The notes under the pieces: model-generated
What the model was told of the DNA's origin: nothing
What the model saw: the letters and a program-made list of their open reading frames with translations, nothing else
The model's database searches: none
Shown: positions 1-9,800 of the stretch, piece by piece
Numbering within the stretch: the first letter of the stretch is position 1
How the letters are laid out: each line of letters begins with the position of its first letter
Translations under genes and position numbers: made by a program
Source of the DNA: Croceibacterium sp. TMG7-5b_MA50
Lineage (GTDB): Bacteria > Pseudomonadota > Alphaproteobacteria > Sphingomonadales > Sphingomonadaceae
Assembly (NCBI RefSeq): GCF_039830145.1
Contig: NZ_CP156082.1
Span: 1,692,001-1,756,000 of the forward strand
Reading direction: 5' to 3'
Length of the DNA stretch: 64,000 nucleotides

Positions 1-1303
1 CGCCGTGCTGCAGGTGCAGGCGGCGCGGCAGCGGGCGGAATCGCGTGCCATGAACGCGCTCGCCTTCCAACTGGTGGCCGAACCGCGCATGGTGTTCGGG
101 CAAAGACACCGGCACCGCGACACGCCGCGTTGGACCCGGCTGCGCATCCAGCGCACCGACACCTCCCCCCTGCTACCGGGCGAGAGCCGCGACGGGGCGC
201 GTGAACAGGCGCTCACCGCTATCCTCGCCGAACAGAACATCGCCCCGGTCGAACTGGTGGTGACGGGCCGGACGTGGCGGCAGGATGGCTGGGTGATGCA
301 GCAACTGGCGGAACGTGGGCGTCCGGAGGCCTATGACTGGCTCGACTACCCCTTCCTGCTCGCCGCCATGCGCCGCGACGGGGAGACGAGCTGGACGGTC
401 GCGCGGGTGCCGTTGCCCCAGGGTGATCAATGGCGGATCAGCCGTCTCGCGCTGCAGACCCTGGTGCTGTATGTCGTGCTGGTCGGCGGCCTCGCGCTGC
501 TGCTGCGCCGGATTACCCGGCCGCTGGCGGCACTGACCACGCGAGTGGAGGACTTTGCGCGCACGCGCGACCTGTCCGGCCAGCTCGCACCCACGGGGCC
601 GCAGGATATGCGTCGGCTGATCGTGGCGCACAACGCCATGGAGGCGCGCATCGCCGCCCTGCTGGACGAGAAGGACGTGATGCTGGGCGCAATCGGCCAC
701 GACCTCAAGACTCCGCTCGCGGCCCTGCGCGTCCGGATCGAAAGCGTACCCGACACCGCAGAACGCGCGCGCATGGCCGCCACGATCGAGGACATCGTCC
801 ACTCGCTCGACGACATGCTCTGGCTTGCCCGCGTGGGCCGGCCGGGGGAGGAGCCGGAGCGCACCGACATGGCCGCTTTGCTGGAGTCGGTGGTGGAGGA
901 GTACGAGGATCTCGGCCAGCCGGTCACGCTGGAGGAGGCCGACCGCTTGCCCATGGCGCTGCGCGCGCTGTGGCTGCGTCGCGCCGTGCGCAACCTTGTC
1001 GACAACGCCGTGCGCTATGGCGGCGGGGCGCGGGTCTCGCTCCAGCGCGAGGGCACATCCGCGGTGGTGCGGGTGGATGATGACGGGCCGGGCATTGCGG
1101 AGGACGCGCAGGATGCGATGCTGCTGCCGTTCGCACGGGGAGAGACATCGCGCAATCGCGGCACCGGCGGCGCTGGTCTCGGCCTGACCCTGGCCCGTGC
1201 CATTGCCGAGCAGGATGGCGGCGCGCTGCGCCTTGCCAATCGCCGCGACAGTGATGGCCGCTTGCTCGGTCTCAGGGCCGAACTGCACCTGCCGGTCCGC
1301 TGA
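1..1303 (+). CDS. sensor histidine kinase, C-terminal part (cut by left edge)
   Basis: The reading frame is open to the left edge, so the N-terminus is missing. Counting from the first in-window GTG (position 5), a periplasmic segment is followed by a membrane helix near residues 150-165, a HAMP-like linker, an H-box GHDLKTPLAALR with phospho-accepting His about residue 232, an N-box RRAVRNLVDNAVRYGG, and ATP-lid motifs VDDDGPGIAED and GAGLGLTLARAIAEQDGG. This is the architecture of EnvZ/BaeS-type kinases, which usually lie just after an OmpR-family regulator gene; that partner would be off the left edge. The signal sensed cannot be told from the sequence. Confidence 0.9.
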   Translation, partial: AVLQVQAARQRAESRAMNALAFQLVAEPRMVFGQRHRHRDTPRWTRLRIQRTDTSPLLPGESRDGAREQALTAILAEQNIAPVELVVTGRTWRQDGWVMQQLAERGRPEAYDWLDYPFLLAAMRRDGETSWTVARVPLPQGDQWRISRLALQTLVLYVVLVGGLALLLRRITRPLAALTTRVEDFARTRDLSGQLAPTGPQDMRRLIVAHNAMEARIAALLDEKDVMLGAIGHDLKTPLAALRVRIESVPDTAERARMAATIEDIVHSLDDMLWLARVGRPGEEPERTDMAALLESVVEEYEDLGQPVTLEEADRLPMALRALWLRRAVRNLVDNAVRYGGGARVSLQREGTSAVVRVDDDGPGIAEDAQDAMLLPFARGETSRNRGTGGAGLGLTLARAIAEQDGGALRLANRRDSDGRLLGLRAELHLPVR

Positions 1304-1312
1304 GGTTCGGCG

Positions 1313-1993
1313 CTATCCGTTCAGCGCGTTGATGGCGGCGAGTACCCGCTGCTCCACCTCAGCCCGCGGCAGGCCGGGCGGGATGGGCGCACCGAAGCGG
1401 AAGGTGATGGTGCCCGGCCGCTTGATCCAGCGGTGATACAGCGGCCCGCTGTCCACCGCGACCGGCACGATCGGCAGCCCGGTCGCCTTGTAGATGCCGA
1501 CGAAACCCGGCCGCAGCAGCGCCGATTGTCCATGCGCCGTGCGGGTTCCTTCGGGAAAGATCGCCAGGGGCCGGCCATCCGCCACCATGCGCCGCGCCTC
1601 CGTCAGCATGGCCCGCAACGCCTTCGCCCCCGCCTCCCGATACACGGGCACCAGGCCGTAGCTGCGCGCCACGCGGCCCCAGCCCGGCAGGTCGAACAGC
1701 TCCCGCTTGGCGAAGATCGCCGGCCGGTCCAGCAGGCAGGGCAGGTCGATCGCCTCGAAGAACGCCTCGTGCCGAAGTGCGTAGAGAACCGGCTGCTCCG
1801 CCCGGTTGCCTTCCACGCGCACATGGATCCCGGCAAGCCGCGCCAGGCACCAGCGATGCACGCGGGACCAGCGGCGCACCACGACCGGCAGGTGACGCGG
1901 TGCCCAGCGCGCAACCACCAGAGCATGGCTCACCAGCACGGCGGTGGCGCAGTAGAACGCCACGTAGAACGCCACCGACCGCAGCAGGTTCAT
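1313..1993 (-). CDS. plsC: 1-acyl-sn-glycerol-3-phosphate acyltransferase (PlsC family)
   Basis: Membrane acyltransferase that would add the second acyl chain to lysophosphatidic acid in phospholipid synthesis. An N-terminal hydrophobic helix precedes the catalytic motif RHEAFFE, which is the HX4E variant of the usual HX4D box seen in some alphaproteobacterial members. The substrate-binding motif FPEGTRT follows about 80 residues later, then a proline-rich block near GAPIPPGLP. Length (226 aa) fits the family. I chose the ATG at 1993 because it overlaps the stop of the upstream ydcF-like gene by 4 nt, implying translational coupling. An ATG ten codons earlier is possible. Confidence 0.88.
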   Translation of the reverse strand: MNLLRSVAFYVAFYCATAVLVSHALVVARWAPRHLPVVVRRWSRVHRWCLARLAGIHVRVEGNRAEQPVLYALRHEAFFEAIDLPCLLDRPAIFAKRELFDLPGWGRVARSYGLVPVYREAGAKALRAMLTEARRMVADGRPLAIFPEGTRTAHGQSALLRPGFVGIYKATGLPIVPVAVDSGPLYHRWIKRPGTITFRFGAPIPPGLPRAEVEQRVLAAINALNG

Positions 1994-2541
1994 GCGCCGC
2001 GCACCACCCGCACCATGACCCACGCCGCCAGCAGTTTATGGTATTCGAGCAGCAGGATGAACAGCGACGGTTCGGAGCGGATCGCGTCACGCACGACCAC
2101 CACGTCGGGCGGCAACGCGGCCTCCAGCTCCAGCGCGCCGCGCCGCATGTGCCAGTCGGTCGTGACCAGCCGCAGGGTGCGAACCTGCTGCTCCTTCACC
2201 CATTGCGCCGTCTCCAGCCCATTGCCGCGGGTATCGAGGGCGGCGAAGCCCAGGGTCACGCAGCAACGCATCGTCGCGGGGGGCACGTCGTATTCGGCGG
2301 CGAATTCACCCGGGCGCACCTGTTCGGCGACCCCCGTCACCAGCAGGCGCGGCGCCTGCCGCTGTTGGAGCAGGGCCAGGCCCCGCTCGATCCGTCCGCC
2401 GCTGCCGGTCAGCACGACGATGGCGTCGGTCCGTTCGTCAGGTGCGGGCTTGGGCAGCGCCACGGCGAACAGGACGAAGCCCAGCAGCCAGACAAGCAGC
2501 AGCGCGGCCAAGAAACGCCGGATCACCGGCCCCTCCGGCAT
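1990..2541 (-). CDS. YdcF/SanA/ElyC family membrane protein (DUF218)
   Basis: A 183-aa protein with one N-terminal membrane helix (LLLVWLLGFVLFAVAL) followed by a DUF218 domain. The domain shows the expected order: IVVLTGSGGRIERGLALL near the start, LVTGV, and VTTDWHMRRGALELE matching the conserved H-x-x-R patch. Relatives (SanA, ElyC, YdcF) are linked to envelope integrity, but the enzymatic activity is not settled. The frame stays open upstream to 2937; I set the start at ATG 2541 because it puts the signal anchor at the N-terminus and leaves a normal gap before the divergent gene at 2685. Its stop overlaps the plsC start. Confidence 0.75.
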   Translation of the reverse strand: MPEGPVIRRFLAALLLVWLLGFVLFAVALPKPAPDERTDAIVVLTGSGGRIERGLALLQQRQAPRLLVTGVAEQVRPGEFAAEYDVPPATMRCCVTLGFAALDTRGNGLETAQWVKEQQVRTLRLVTTDWHMRRGALELEAALPPDVVVVRDAIRSEPSLFILLLEYHKLLAAWVMVRVVRGA

Positions 2542-2684
2542 GGCTGAACAAGGGCGGGCGAGCGGCGCGACATCGGTGCGCGCGGCTATAACGGCGGATC
2601 GATGTGGAAAAAAGGGCGGCGGAGCGGCTCGGGCGCGGCCGACCGCTTGTTGCCGCGACACGGTCGCCTTAGAGACCGGCCAGG

Positions 2685-3338
2685 ATGATGATCGAGTGCC
2701 CCGCCTGCGCAACGCGCTACCAGGTGTCGGAAACGGCGATCCCGGACGAAGGCCGCACCGTGCGTTGCGCCAAGTGCGGCGAAAGCTGGTTTCAGCCACG
2801 GCCCGAGCCGGAGGTGGAAACCGCGGTCGAGGAGATCGCCCCTGTCGATCCCGTCGACGATGTCGAAGCCCCACCCGAACCTGTGCCGGCGCCCGTGCCG
2901 CCACGCGACCGTTCCGGCCGGCGGCGCCTGTGGGCATGGACGGCGATCATCCTGCTGGCGCTGGGCGGCGCCAGCTTCGCCGCGGTGAAATGGTGGGGAG
3001 CGCCCGATTGGCTGCCGCTGCCCCGCGCGACCTTTGCCGCCGGCAAGCCCGGGCTGGAGCTGGACTTCCCACCTGACCGGCAGGAATGGCAGCAATTGCC
3101 GGACGGTACGGAGTTCTTCGGCGCCAGCGGCACCATTACCAACCGCACCGACAGCACCGCCGACGTACCGCCGATCCTGATCGTGCTGCGCGATGCGCGC
3201 GACCGCATCGTCTACAGCTGGGAAGTCGCCCCGCCCCGCCGCCGCCTGGCACCGGGGCAGAGCGTCGCCGTACGCGAAGCGGTCACGGACGTGCCGCGAT
3301 CGGCCCGCGTGGCGGAGATCGGCTGGAAGCCGGTCTGA
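2685..3338 (+). CDS. zinc-ribbon (MJ0042-type) and DUF3426-like membrane protein
   Basis: The N-terminus carries a zinc ribbon with two CxxC knuckles (CPACATRY and CAKCGESW, about residues 5-32), typical of the MJ0042/zinc_ribbon_5 family. An acidic proline-rich linker, one membrane helix (AWTAIILLALGGASFAAV) and a C-terminal beta-rich domain of the DUF3426 type follow. Such proteins are common in alphaproteobacteria and their function is unknown; a regulatory or envelope role is inference. The start could be either of two adjacent ATG codons (2685 or 2688). It ends about 90 nt before the tRNA gene and is divergent from the ydcF-like gene. Confidence 0.75.
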   Translation: MMIECPACATRYQVSETAIPDEGRTVRCAKCGESWFQPRPEPEVETAVEEIAPVDPVDDVEAPPEPVPAPVPPRDRSGRRRLWAWTAIILLALGGASFAAVKWWGAPDWLPLPRATFAAGKPGLELDFPPDRQEWQQLPDGTEFFGASGTITNRTDSTADVPPILIVLRDARDRIVYSWEVAPPRRRLAPGQSVAVREAVTDVPRSARVAEIGWKPV

Positions 3339-3352
3339 GCGCGCCATCGTGC

Positions 3353-3381
3353 TTGCAGACCCCCGGACCATTTGCTAGGCG
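3353..3381 (+). promoter_or_regulatory. candidate promoter of tRNA-Leu
   Basis: TTGCAG (3353-3358) and TAGGCG (3376-3381) are separated by 17 nt and lie about 47 nt upstream of the mature tRNA 5' end, the position and spacing expected of a housekeeping-sigma promoter. The -10 match is partial. Confidence 0.45.
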
Positions 3382-3427
3382 CGCGCTCCTACCCGGCCGG
3401 ACGCCTCAAATGCGTGCGGCCAAACCT

Positions 3428-3514
3428 GCGGTCGTGGCGGAATTGGTAGACGCGCAACGTTGAGGTCGTTGTGGGCGAAAGCCCGTGGAAGTTCGAGTCT
3501 TCTCGACCGCACCA
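3428..3514 (+). tRNA. tRNA-Leu (anticodon GAG)
   Basis: A complete class II tRNA with encoded CCA. The acceptor arms GCGGTCG (3428-3434) and CGACCGC (3504-3510) pair perfectly, followed by discriminator A and CCA at 3512-3514. The anticodon stem CAACG/CGTTG closes the 7-nt loop TTGAGGT, giving anticodon GAG, which reads CUC and CUU leucine codons. A long variable arm (TGGGCGAAAGCCCG) and a T-loop TTCGAGT are present, as expected for leucine tRNA. Confidence 0.97.
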
Positions 3515-3937
3515 GGTAGTATCGGCAGAGATCATCTCCTTGCCTGCGGGCGCACCTCGCCCCCGGTTCACGCCGGCATAATCATCCAGTCCCGCCCAAT
3601 CGGCCCTGCCGATCTCCCGGCATGGGCGCGGCGGAGTCGTCCTTATCGACAGCATGGACCTATGCCACGTCTGCGCCCTGCCGCGCAGCGAGGCAGCCGC
3701 GCGCTCGTCATCAAAGTTTAACAAATTCGTTGACAGCGCTGTTGAACGCAAGTTTATGCCGCACGCACACTGGTTAGACGATCAAAAATCACTTTGGTTA
3801 CTATCTTTGTGCAAGATTTGGTCTGGCAGGGGTGCAGATCAGATCGGGGGGCCTTTCAGGGCAGCACGCTGCCGCTTCATGCCCGATCTGTGCGCGTCTG
3901 ACGGTCACGTCTTCAACTTGCGCTGGAGTATGATTGC
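3515..3937. other. 423-nt non-coding interval with promoter-like and inverted-repeat signals
   Basis: Nothing convincing is coding here: the short frames lack codon bias and plausible ribosome sites. The part from about 3700 to 3830 is AT-richer than its surroundings and holds a possible promoter (TTGACA 3730-3735, then 17 nt, then TTTATG 3753-3758). A 10-bp palindrome ACAGCGCTGT overlaps the -35 side. The part from 3840 to 3890 carries nested inverted repeats (listed separately). Confidence 0.6.
3840..3890 (+). promoter_or_regulatory. nested inverted repeat in the leader of the peptidase-receptor operon
   Basis: The outer arms CAGATCGGG (3840-3848) and CCCGATCTG (3882-3890) are perfectly complementary over 9 bp. 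Inside them, GGCAGC (3860-3865) and GCTGCC (3868-3873) form a second perfect 6-bp arm pair. The structure ends 47 nt before the ATG at 3938. It could be a leader hairpin or a DNA operator; the sequence alone does not decide. Confidence 0.5.
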
Positions 3938-6754
3938 ATGACGCTTCGCCCGCTGCTGCTTGCCGGAACCCTGCTCGGCCAGGCCTTGCTGGCCGGTGCA
4001 CCCCCGGTGCGGGCGCAGGACGGTGCGGCAGCCGCCTCCTCGGCTGGTTCCGCCTCCGCCATCCCAGCGCCCGACACATTCTTTCCGCAGCCGATCGGCA
4101 GCGACTACTTCCTTGCCGACTACACCCAGTACGAGGCCTATCTGCAGCGGCTGGCCGCGACCTCCGATCGCATGCAGCTGGTGGACTTCGGACGGTCGGA
4201 AGAAGGGCGCACGCAGTGGATGGCGGTGGTCTCCTCCCCCGCGAACCTCGCCCGTGCCGACGAATATCGCCGCATTGCGGAGCAGTTGGCGCGCGGGCGG
4301 GTGAGCGAGGCGGAAGCGCAGCGACTGGCGGGTGAAGGCAAGGCGATCGTGTGGATCGATGCCGGGCTGCACGCGACGGAGACGGTGACGTCGCAGGGCC
4401 AGATCCAGGTCCTGCATCGCATGCTGACGCAGAACGATCCGGAAACGCTGCGCATCCTGGACGATTGCATCATCCTGTTCGCGCATGACAATCCGGACGG
4501 GATGGAACTGGTCAGCGACTGGTACATGCGTCACGCCGATCCGGAGAAGCGCGAATTCGCCACGCTGCCGCGCCTGTACCACAAATATGTCGGCCACGAT
4601 AACAACCGCGACAGCTACATGTCGCAGCTATCGGAAACGGCCAACATCAACCGGGTGCTGTTCCGCCAGTGGTACCCGCAGATCGTGTTCAACCAGCACC
4701 AGACCGGGCCGGACGGGATGGTGGTGTTCATTCCGCCGTTCCGCGATCCGTTCAACTTCAACTACGACCCGCTGGTCATGGCGGAGCTGAGCGAGGTCGG
4801 CCACGCAATGCAGTCGCGCCTGATCGAGGAAGGCAAGCCTGGCGGCGGTACGCGCAGCGTCGCCAATTATTCGACCTGGAACAACGGTATGGTCCGGTCG
4901 ATCAACTACTTCCATAATTCGATCGGCCTGCTGACGGAGATCATCGGCGGCCCCACCCCCACGACGGTACCGCTGGTGCCGGACACGCAGATGCCCCGCA
5001 ATGACGAGCCAATGCCGATCGCGCCGCGTCCGTGGCACCTGCAGGACACGCTGGATTACCAGTATTCGCTCAACCGCGCGGTGCTGGACTATGCCAGCCG
5101 CAACAAGGAACGGTTGCTGCTGAACATCTGGCGCATGGGCGCGAACAGCATTGCGCGCGGCAGCCAGGACAGCTGGACCATGGACCCGGTCGTGGTGGAG
5201 CGGATGCAGGCCGCCGCGCCCCTGCGGCAATCGGACAGCGAACGGGCATGGCGCGGTCCCAAGCGGATCGACCCGGCACTTTACGGCCCGCTGGCGCAGG
5301 ACCCGGCGGAACGTGATCCGCGTGCCTACATCATCTCCGCCGAGCAGCACGATCTGCCGACCGCCGTCACTTTCGTGAACGCGCTGATCAAGAACGGTAT
5401 CGAGGTGGACCGGGCGGCAAGCGCCTTTACCGCCAATGGCCGCAACTATCCGGCGGGATCGTTCGTGGTGCGGACGGCGCAGGCATACCGCCCCTTCGTG
5501 CTCGACATGTTCGAGCCGCAGCACCACCCGCACGACACGCAATATCCGGGCGGTCCGCCGAAGGCGCCCTACGACATCACCGGCTACACGCTGGCCTACC
5601 AGATGGGCATCGGCTTCGACCGGGTGCTGGACGGGCTGGATCCCGCCGCCGTCGCCGCGCTGGCACCGGTGGCGGACGTGATGACGCCGCCCGCCGGCAG
5701 CATCGTGGGCCAGGGTGATGCCGGCTGGCTGGTCGGGCACGAGACCAACAACAGCTTCATCCTGACCAACCGTCTGCTGAAGGCCGGCGTGCCGGTATCA
5801 TGGATGGAGGCCGCGACCAGTGCCGAAGGCGTGACGCTGCAGCCCGGCGCGATCTGGGTGCCCGCCAGTGCGGAAGCGCGCCGTATCGTGGAGGCAGGCG
5901 TGGGGCCGCTGGGGATCACCGCCCATGCATTGCCCGCGGCGCCCGCTGGCGACAGCATCGCGCTGAAAGCCACGCGCATCGGGCTGGTGGACCAGTGGGG
6001 CGGGCTGATGCCGGCAGGCTGGACCCGCTGGCTGCTGGAACAGTTCGAATTCGATTTCGCGCAGGTCTTCCCGCAACGCCTGGACGCCGGAAACATCGAT
6101 CGCGATTACGACGTGCTGCTGTTCACCGACGATACCTTGCCGGCAGCCGGTGCATGGGGCGGCGGCCGCGCTCCGCGCCAGCCGGAAGAAGCGGACACCC
6201 CGCGCGAGATGCGACCGATGCTGGGCGCGATCACCGATGCGAAGACGGTGCCTGCCGTCTCGAACTTCGTGAACGGCGGCGGCGCGGTCGTGGCGATGGG
6301 TAGCGCGACCCGCTTCGCCGAGCTGCTGGACACGCCGCTGCACGCCGCCTTGGCACGCGAGGTCGATGGGGCGGAGCGAACGCTGGAGCCGACCGAGTTC
6401 TATATTCCCGGCTCGATCCTGCGTGCCCGCGTCGACAATACCCAGCCGCTCGGCTTCGGCATGCCGGCGGAGATCGACATGTTCTTCGCCAATTCGCAAA
6501 CCTTCGTGACCGAACCCGAAACCGGCGCGGCATCGACGATCCGGCCCGCATCGTGGTTCGAAGGGCGTGACCTGCTGCGCAGCGGCTGGGCCGTGGGTCA
6601 GGAGCGGCTGGCCGGGACGATGGCCGTGGCCGACGTGCCCGTGGGTGAGGGACGCCTGCTGCTGATGGGGCCGGAAGTGGCGCAGCGTGCGCAGCCCTAC
6701 GGCACGTTCAAGTTCCTGTTCAACGCGCTGCTGTGGGGCGGCGCCGACGACTGA
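3938..6754 (+). CDS. secreted M14-family zinc carboxypeptidase-like metallopeptidase
   Basis: A 938-aa periplasmic or surface peptidase. A signal peptide (LLLAGTLLGQALLAGAPPVRA) ends near residue 27. The M14 zinc site is visible as HATE (H145 and E148) with the third ligand in FNQHQTGPDG (H254), plus the conserved DNPDGM and a likely catalytic Glu334 in LLTEIIGG. After the catalytic domain come about 500 residues of accessory domains with no recognised motif, much longer than a simple carboxypeptidase. It is first in an operon with a TonB receptor and a gamma-glutamyltransferase, suggesting that it trims peptides taken up from outside. The exact specificity is unknown. Confidence 0.85.
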   Translation: MTLRPLLLAGTLLGQALLAGAPPVRAQDGAAAASSAGSASAIPAPDTFFPQPIGSDYFLADYTQYEAYLQRLAATSDRMQLVDFGRSEEGRTQWMAVVSSPANLARADEYRRIAEQLARGRVSEAEAQRLAGEGKAIVWIDAGLHATETVTSQGQIQVLHRMLTQNDPETLRILDDCIILFAHDNPDGMELVSDWYMRHADPEKREFATLPRLYHKYVGHDNNRDSYMSQLSETANINRVLFRQWYPQIVFNQHQTGPDGMVVFIPPFRDPFNFNYDPLVMAELSEVGHAMQSRLIEEGKPGGGTRSVANYSTWNNGMVRSINYFHNSIGLLTEIIGGPTPTTVPLVPDTQMPRNDEPMPIAPRPWHLQDTLDYQYSLNRAVLDYASRNKERLLLNIWRMGANSIARGSQDSWTMDPVVVERMQAAAPLRQSDSERAWRGPKRIDPALYGPLAQDPAERDPRAYIISAEQHDLPTAVTFVNALIKNGIEVDRAASAFTANGRNYPAGSFVVRTAQAYRPFVLDMFEPQHHPHDTQYPGGPPKAPYDITGYTLAYQMGIGFDRVLDGLDPAAVAALAPVADVMTPPAGSIVGQGDAGWLVGHETNNSFILTNRLLKAGVPVSWMEAATSAEGVTLQPGAIWVPASAEARRIVEAGVGPLGITAHALPAAPAGDSIALKATRIGLVDQWGGLMPAGWTRWLLEQFEFDFAQVFPQRLDAGNIDRDYDVLLFTDDTLPAAGAWGGGRAPRQPEEADTPREMRPMLGAITDAKTVPAVSNFVNGGGAVVAMGSATRFAELLDTPLHAALAREVDGAERTLEPTEFYIPGSILRARVDNTQPLGFGMPAEIDMFFANSQTFVTEPETGAASTIRPASWFEGRDLLRSGWAVGQERLAGTMAVADVPVGEGRLLLMGPEVAQRAQPYGTFKFLFNALLWGGADD

Positions 6755-6762
6755 TGTGCAAG

Positions 6763-6795
6763 GCGGGCAGAGATGTGGCCAGCACATCCGCCCGC
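6763..6795 (+). promoter_or_regulatory. intercistronic hairpin between peptidase and TonB receptor genes
   Basis: GCGGGC (6763-6768) and GATGTG (6772-6777) pair with CACATC (6783-6788) and GCCCGC (6790-6795) around a short loop, giving two stacked 6-bp stems with a small bulge. A weak T run (GGTTTTC) follows. It could be an attenuating terminator or an RNA-stability element. Confidence 0.45.
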
Positions 6796-6853
6796 GAGGT
6801 TTTCGGGGGAGAGGGACTGAAGGCTACCGCAAAGATTGAAGGGGGGTAGCATC

Positions 6854-9800
6854 ATGTTTCAGGGATCACGGCGCCGGCGGCTGACGCTGACGGCCACATC
6901 GTTCATCGCGCTGGCGCAGGCCGGCATCGTTCACGCACAGGATGCGACCGCGCCCGACATCAACGATGATCCGGCGGCACAGCAGCCTTCCGCGGCGGAG
7001 ATCGTGGTGGTCGGCTCGCAGATCCGCGGCGCACGCATCAACGAAGCGCTGCCAGTTACGGTGGTCGGCACCGACCAGATCGAGGCAGCGGCGGTCGTCT
7101 CGGGCGACGAGCTGTTCCGTTCGATCCCGCAGTTCGGCGACGTACGTTTCAACAGCCAGTACCTGCCCGGCACCTCCAACTCGGCGCGCGGCGATGTCGG
7201 TTCGCTCGACCTGCGCAGCCTGGGCGTCGGCAACACGCTGGTGCTGCTGAACGGCCGGCGCGTGGTGAACCACCCGACCAGCCAGGCCAACGACCAGTTG
7301 GTGCCGGTGCTCTCCTTCAATTCCAACGCGCTGCCGGTGAACGGTCTGGAACGGCTGGAGGTGCTGCGGGACGGCGCCGCCGCGATCTACGGCGCGGATG
7401 CGGTTGCGGGCGTGGTCAACACCGTGCTGAAATCCGATTACGACGGGGCCGAGCTGTCGCTGCAATATGGCGGCGCGGAAGGCACGGGCTTGCGCGAATT
7501 CAACGCCAACGGCGTGATCGGCACCAACTTCAACGAGAACCGCGGCAACGTCACGCTGTTCGCCAGCTACGATCACGGCACCGGCATCGACTCGCGAGAG
7601 CAGGACTTCACCGCGTCGGACGATCGCCGCCCGCTGTTCGCCGACACGCCCTTCGCCAGCCAGAACTCGCTGCTGGGCACCGCGACCACCACGCAATACC
7701 CGAACCTTCGCACCGTGGGCAATGTGGTGGTGCGCCGCAACGGCACCGCGATCACCAACACCAGCGGCCAGTTCCACGTTCAGCCGCTGGGCCAGGTGGG
7801 CTGCCAGGCCACCATCGGGGCGGAACGCTGCATCCAGAGCGGCGCGCTGGCGACCTCCGGCGCGGATGCCAACCTGCGGTACGACAACGCCGCGGCGGGC
7901 ATCACCGTCGTGCCGGAGCTGGAGCGGCTGAACCTGTTCCTGACCGGCAATTACGAGATCAACGACAGCCTCACCTTCTTCACCGAAGGCGGCTTCTACC
8001 GGGCGAAGACGAAGGCGAACCAGGGTGCGATGAGCACCACCACCGCCTCTCCCCTGTCCGTGCCGGCGGATTATTACTGGAACCCCTTCGGACCGACCAC
8101 GATCAACGGCGCGCCCAATCCCAATCGCCTGTCCGGCATCAACGCCCCTGCCGGCGGTGTGGCGCTGACCATTCCCAACTACGCCTTCACCGATCTCGGC
8201 CCGGTGGAGATCGACGTCACCAACCAGCAGTTCCGCCTGCTGGGCGGCCTGCGCGGGGAATGGGGCAAGTTCGACTGGGAAACCGCGGTCAGCTATTCGG
8301 AGGCGTGGGTCCGCGATGTCAGCGACAATGTCAGCCGCACCGCCCTGTATGAAAGCATGTCGATCGACGGGCCCGATGCGTACAACATCTTCGGCACGTC
8401 GGTGAACAGCGACGCGACGAAGGACGCGATCCGGCAGGATCTGGTCCGCTTCACCAAGTCCACGCTGGCGACGGCCGACTTCCACCTGTCCACGGGTTCG
8501 CTGTTCGAATTGCCGGCCGGCGGGCTCGGCATGGCGGCGGGCGTCGAAGGGCGGCGGGAGACGCAGCTCGACGATCGTGACAGCCGGATCGACGGCACCA
8601 TCACCTTCACCGATCCCGCGACCCGGCGGCTGGATGCCGACTTCGTGAACTCCGCGACCAACCCCGATACCGGCGGCGACCGCAACGTCATCGGGGCCTA
8701 CATCGAATTCGCGATTCCCGTGATCTCGCCGGAGATGGGCATCCCGCTGGTCCGCAGCCTGGATATCCAGGCGGCTGCCCGGTATGAATATTACGACGAT
8801 TTCGGCGACGTTGCGGTGCCCAAGGTCGCCGGTGCGTGGGACGTGATCGACGGCATCCGCCTGCGCGGATCGTGGGCCAAGTCGTATCGCGCGCCGAACC
8901 TGGAACAGCTCAACGCCACGCTGATCACCCGGTCCAATGGCCGGACCGACTGGATCCGGTGCGAGGCGGACCTCAGGGCCGGGCGCATCGCCAGCTTCAA
9001 CGATTGCTCGCAGAGCTTCACCACGCAGGAACGCCGCTCGGGCAATGCTGATCTCGACGCGGAACGTGCCACCACCATGTCGTTCGGCACCGTGCTGGAA
9101 CCGCCGCTGCCGCTCGGCTGGGGCGACCTGACCTTCACCGCGGACTGGTGGAACGTGAAGCAGACCGGCCTCATCGGCCTGTATGGCGGCGCCAACGCGC
9201 TCATCAACGATTACCTGCAGCGCACGCAGGGCAGCAGCTACGCCAATCTGGTGCGCAATCCCGTCACCCAGGCCGACCGGGACGAGTTCGCGGGCACCGG
9301 GTTGGAGCCGGCGGGGACCATCGCCTACCTGCTGGACCAGTACGTCAACATCCTGCCGCAGGAGGTGGAGGGCCTCGACTTCAACCTGACCTACCGCACG
9401 CCCGAAACCAGCATCGGCCGCTTCAACCTGGCGGTGAACGCCTCCCATTTCCTGAAGTTCTTCCAGACACCTTCGCCGCAGGTGGAGGAGCTGATCGCCG
9501 CGCAGGAGGCCGGCCTCATCAACGGGGGCATCAATATCGGCCAGGGCGGCAGCCTGCTGAAGGACGGGGGCAAGCCCCGGTGGCGCGGCTCCGCCTCGCT
9601 CACCTGGTCGCTCGACAACGTCACCGTCGGCGGCTTCGTCCAGTATACCGGTGTCGTGGAGCAGCAGGCGCTCGTCTATCCGGACGGCAGCTACTGGGAG
9701 GTGGGGCCGCAGACGACCGCCAACCTCTACGCCCAGTACACCTTCGACGAAGGCACGCTGGACGGCACGTCCTTCCGGCTCGGCGCGCGCAACCTGTTCG

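Noticed and set aside
3428-3937. tRNA-Leu as an integration site for a mobile element
   Set aside because: There is no integrase, no repeated tRNA 3' end downstream and the next genes are ordinary operon genes.
3654-3941. A 95-codon frame between the tRNA and the peptidase gene
   Set aside because: No ribosome site, no family resemblance, and composition unlike neighbouring genes; it overlaps the promoter-like and inverted-repeat region.
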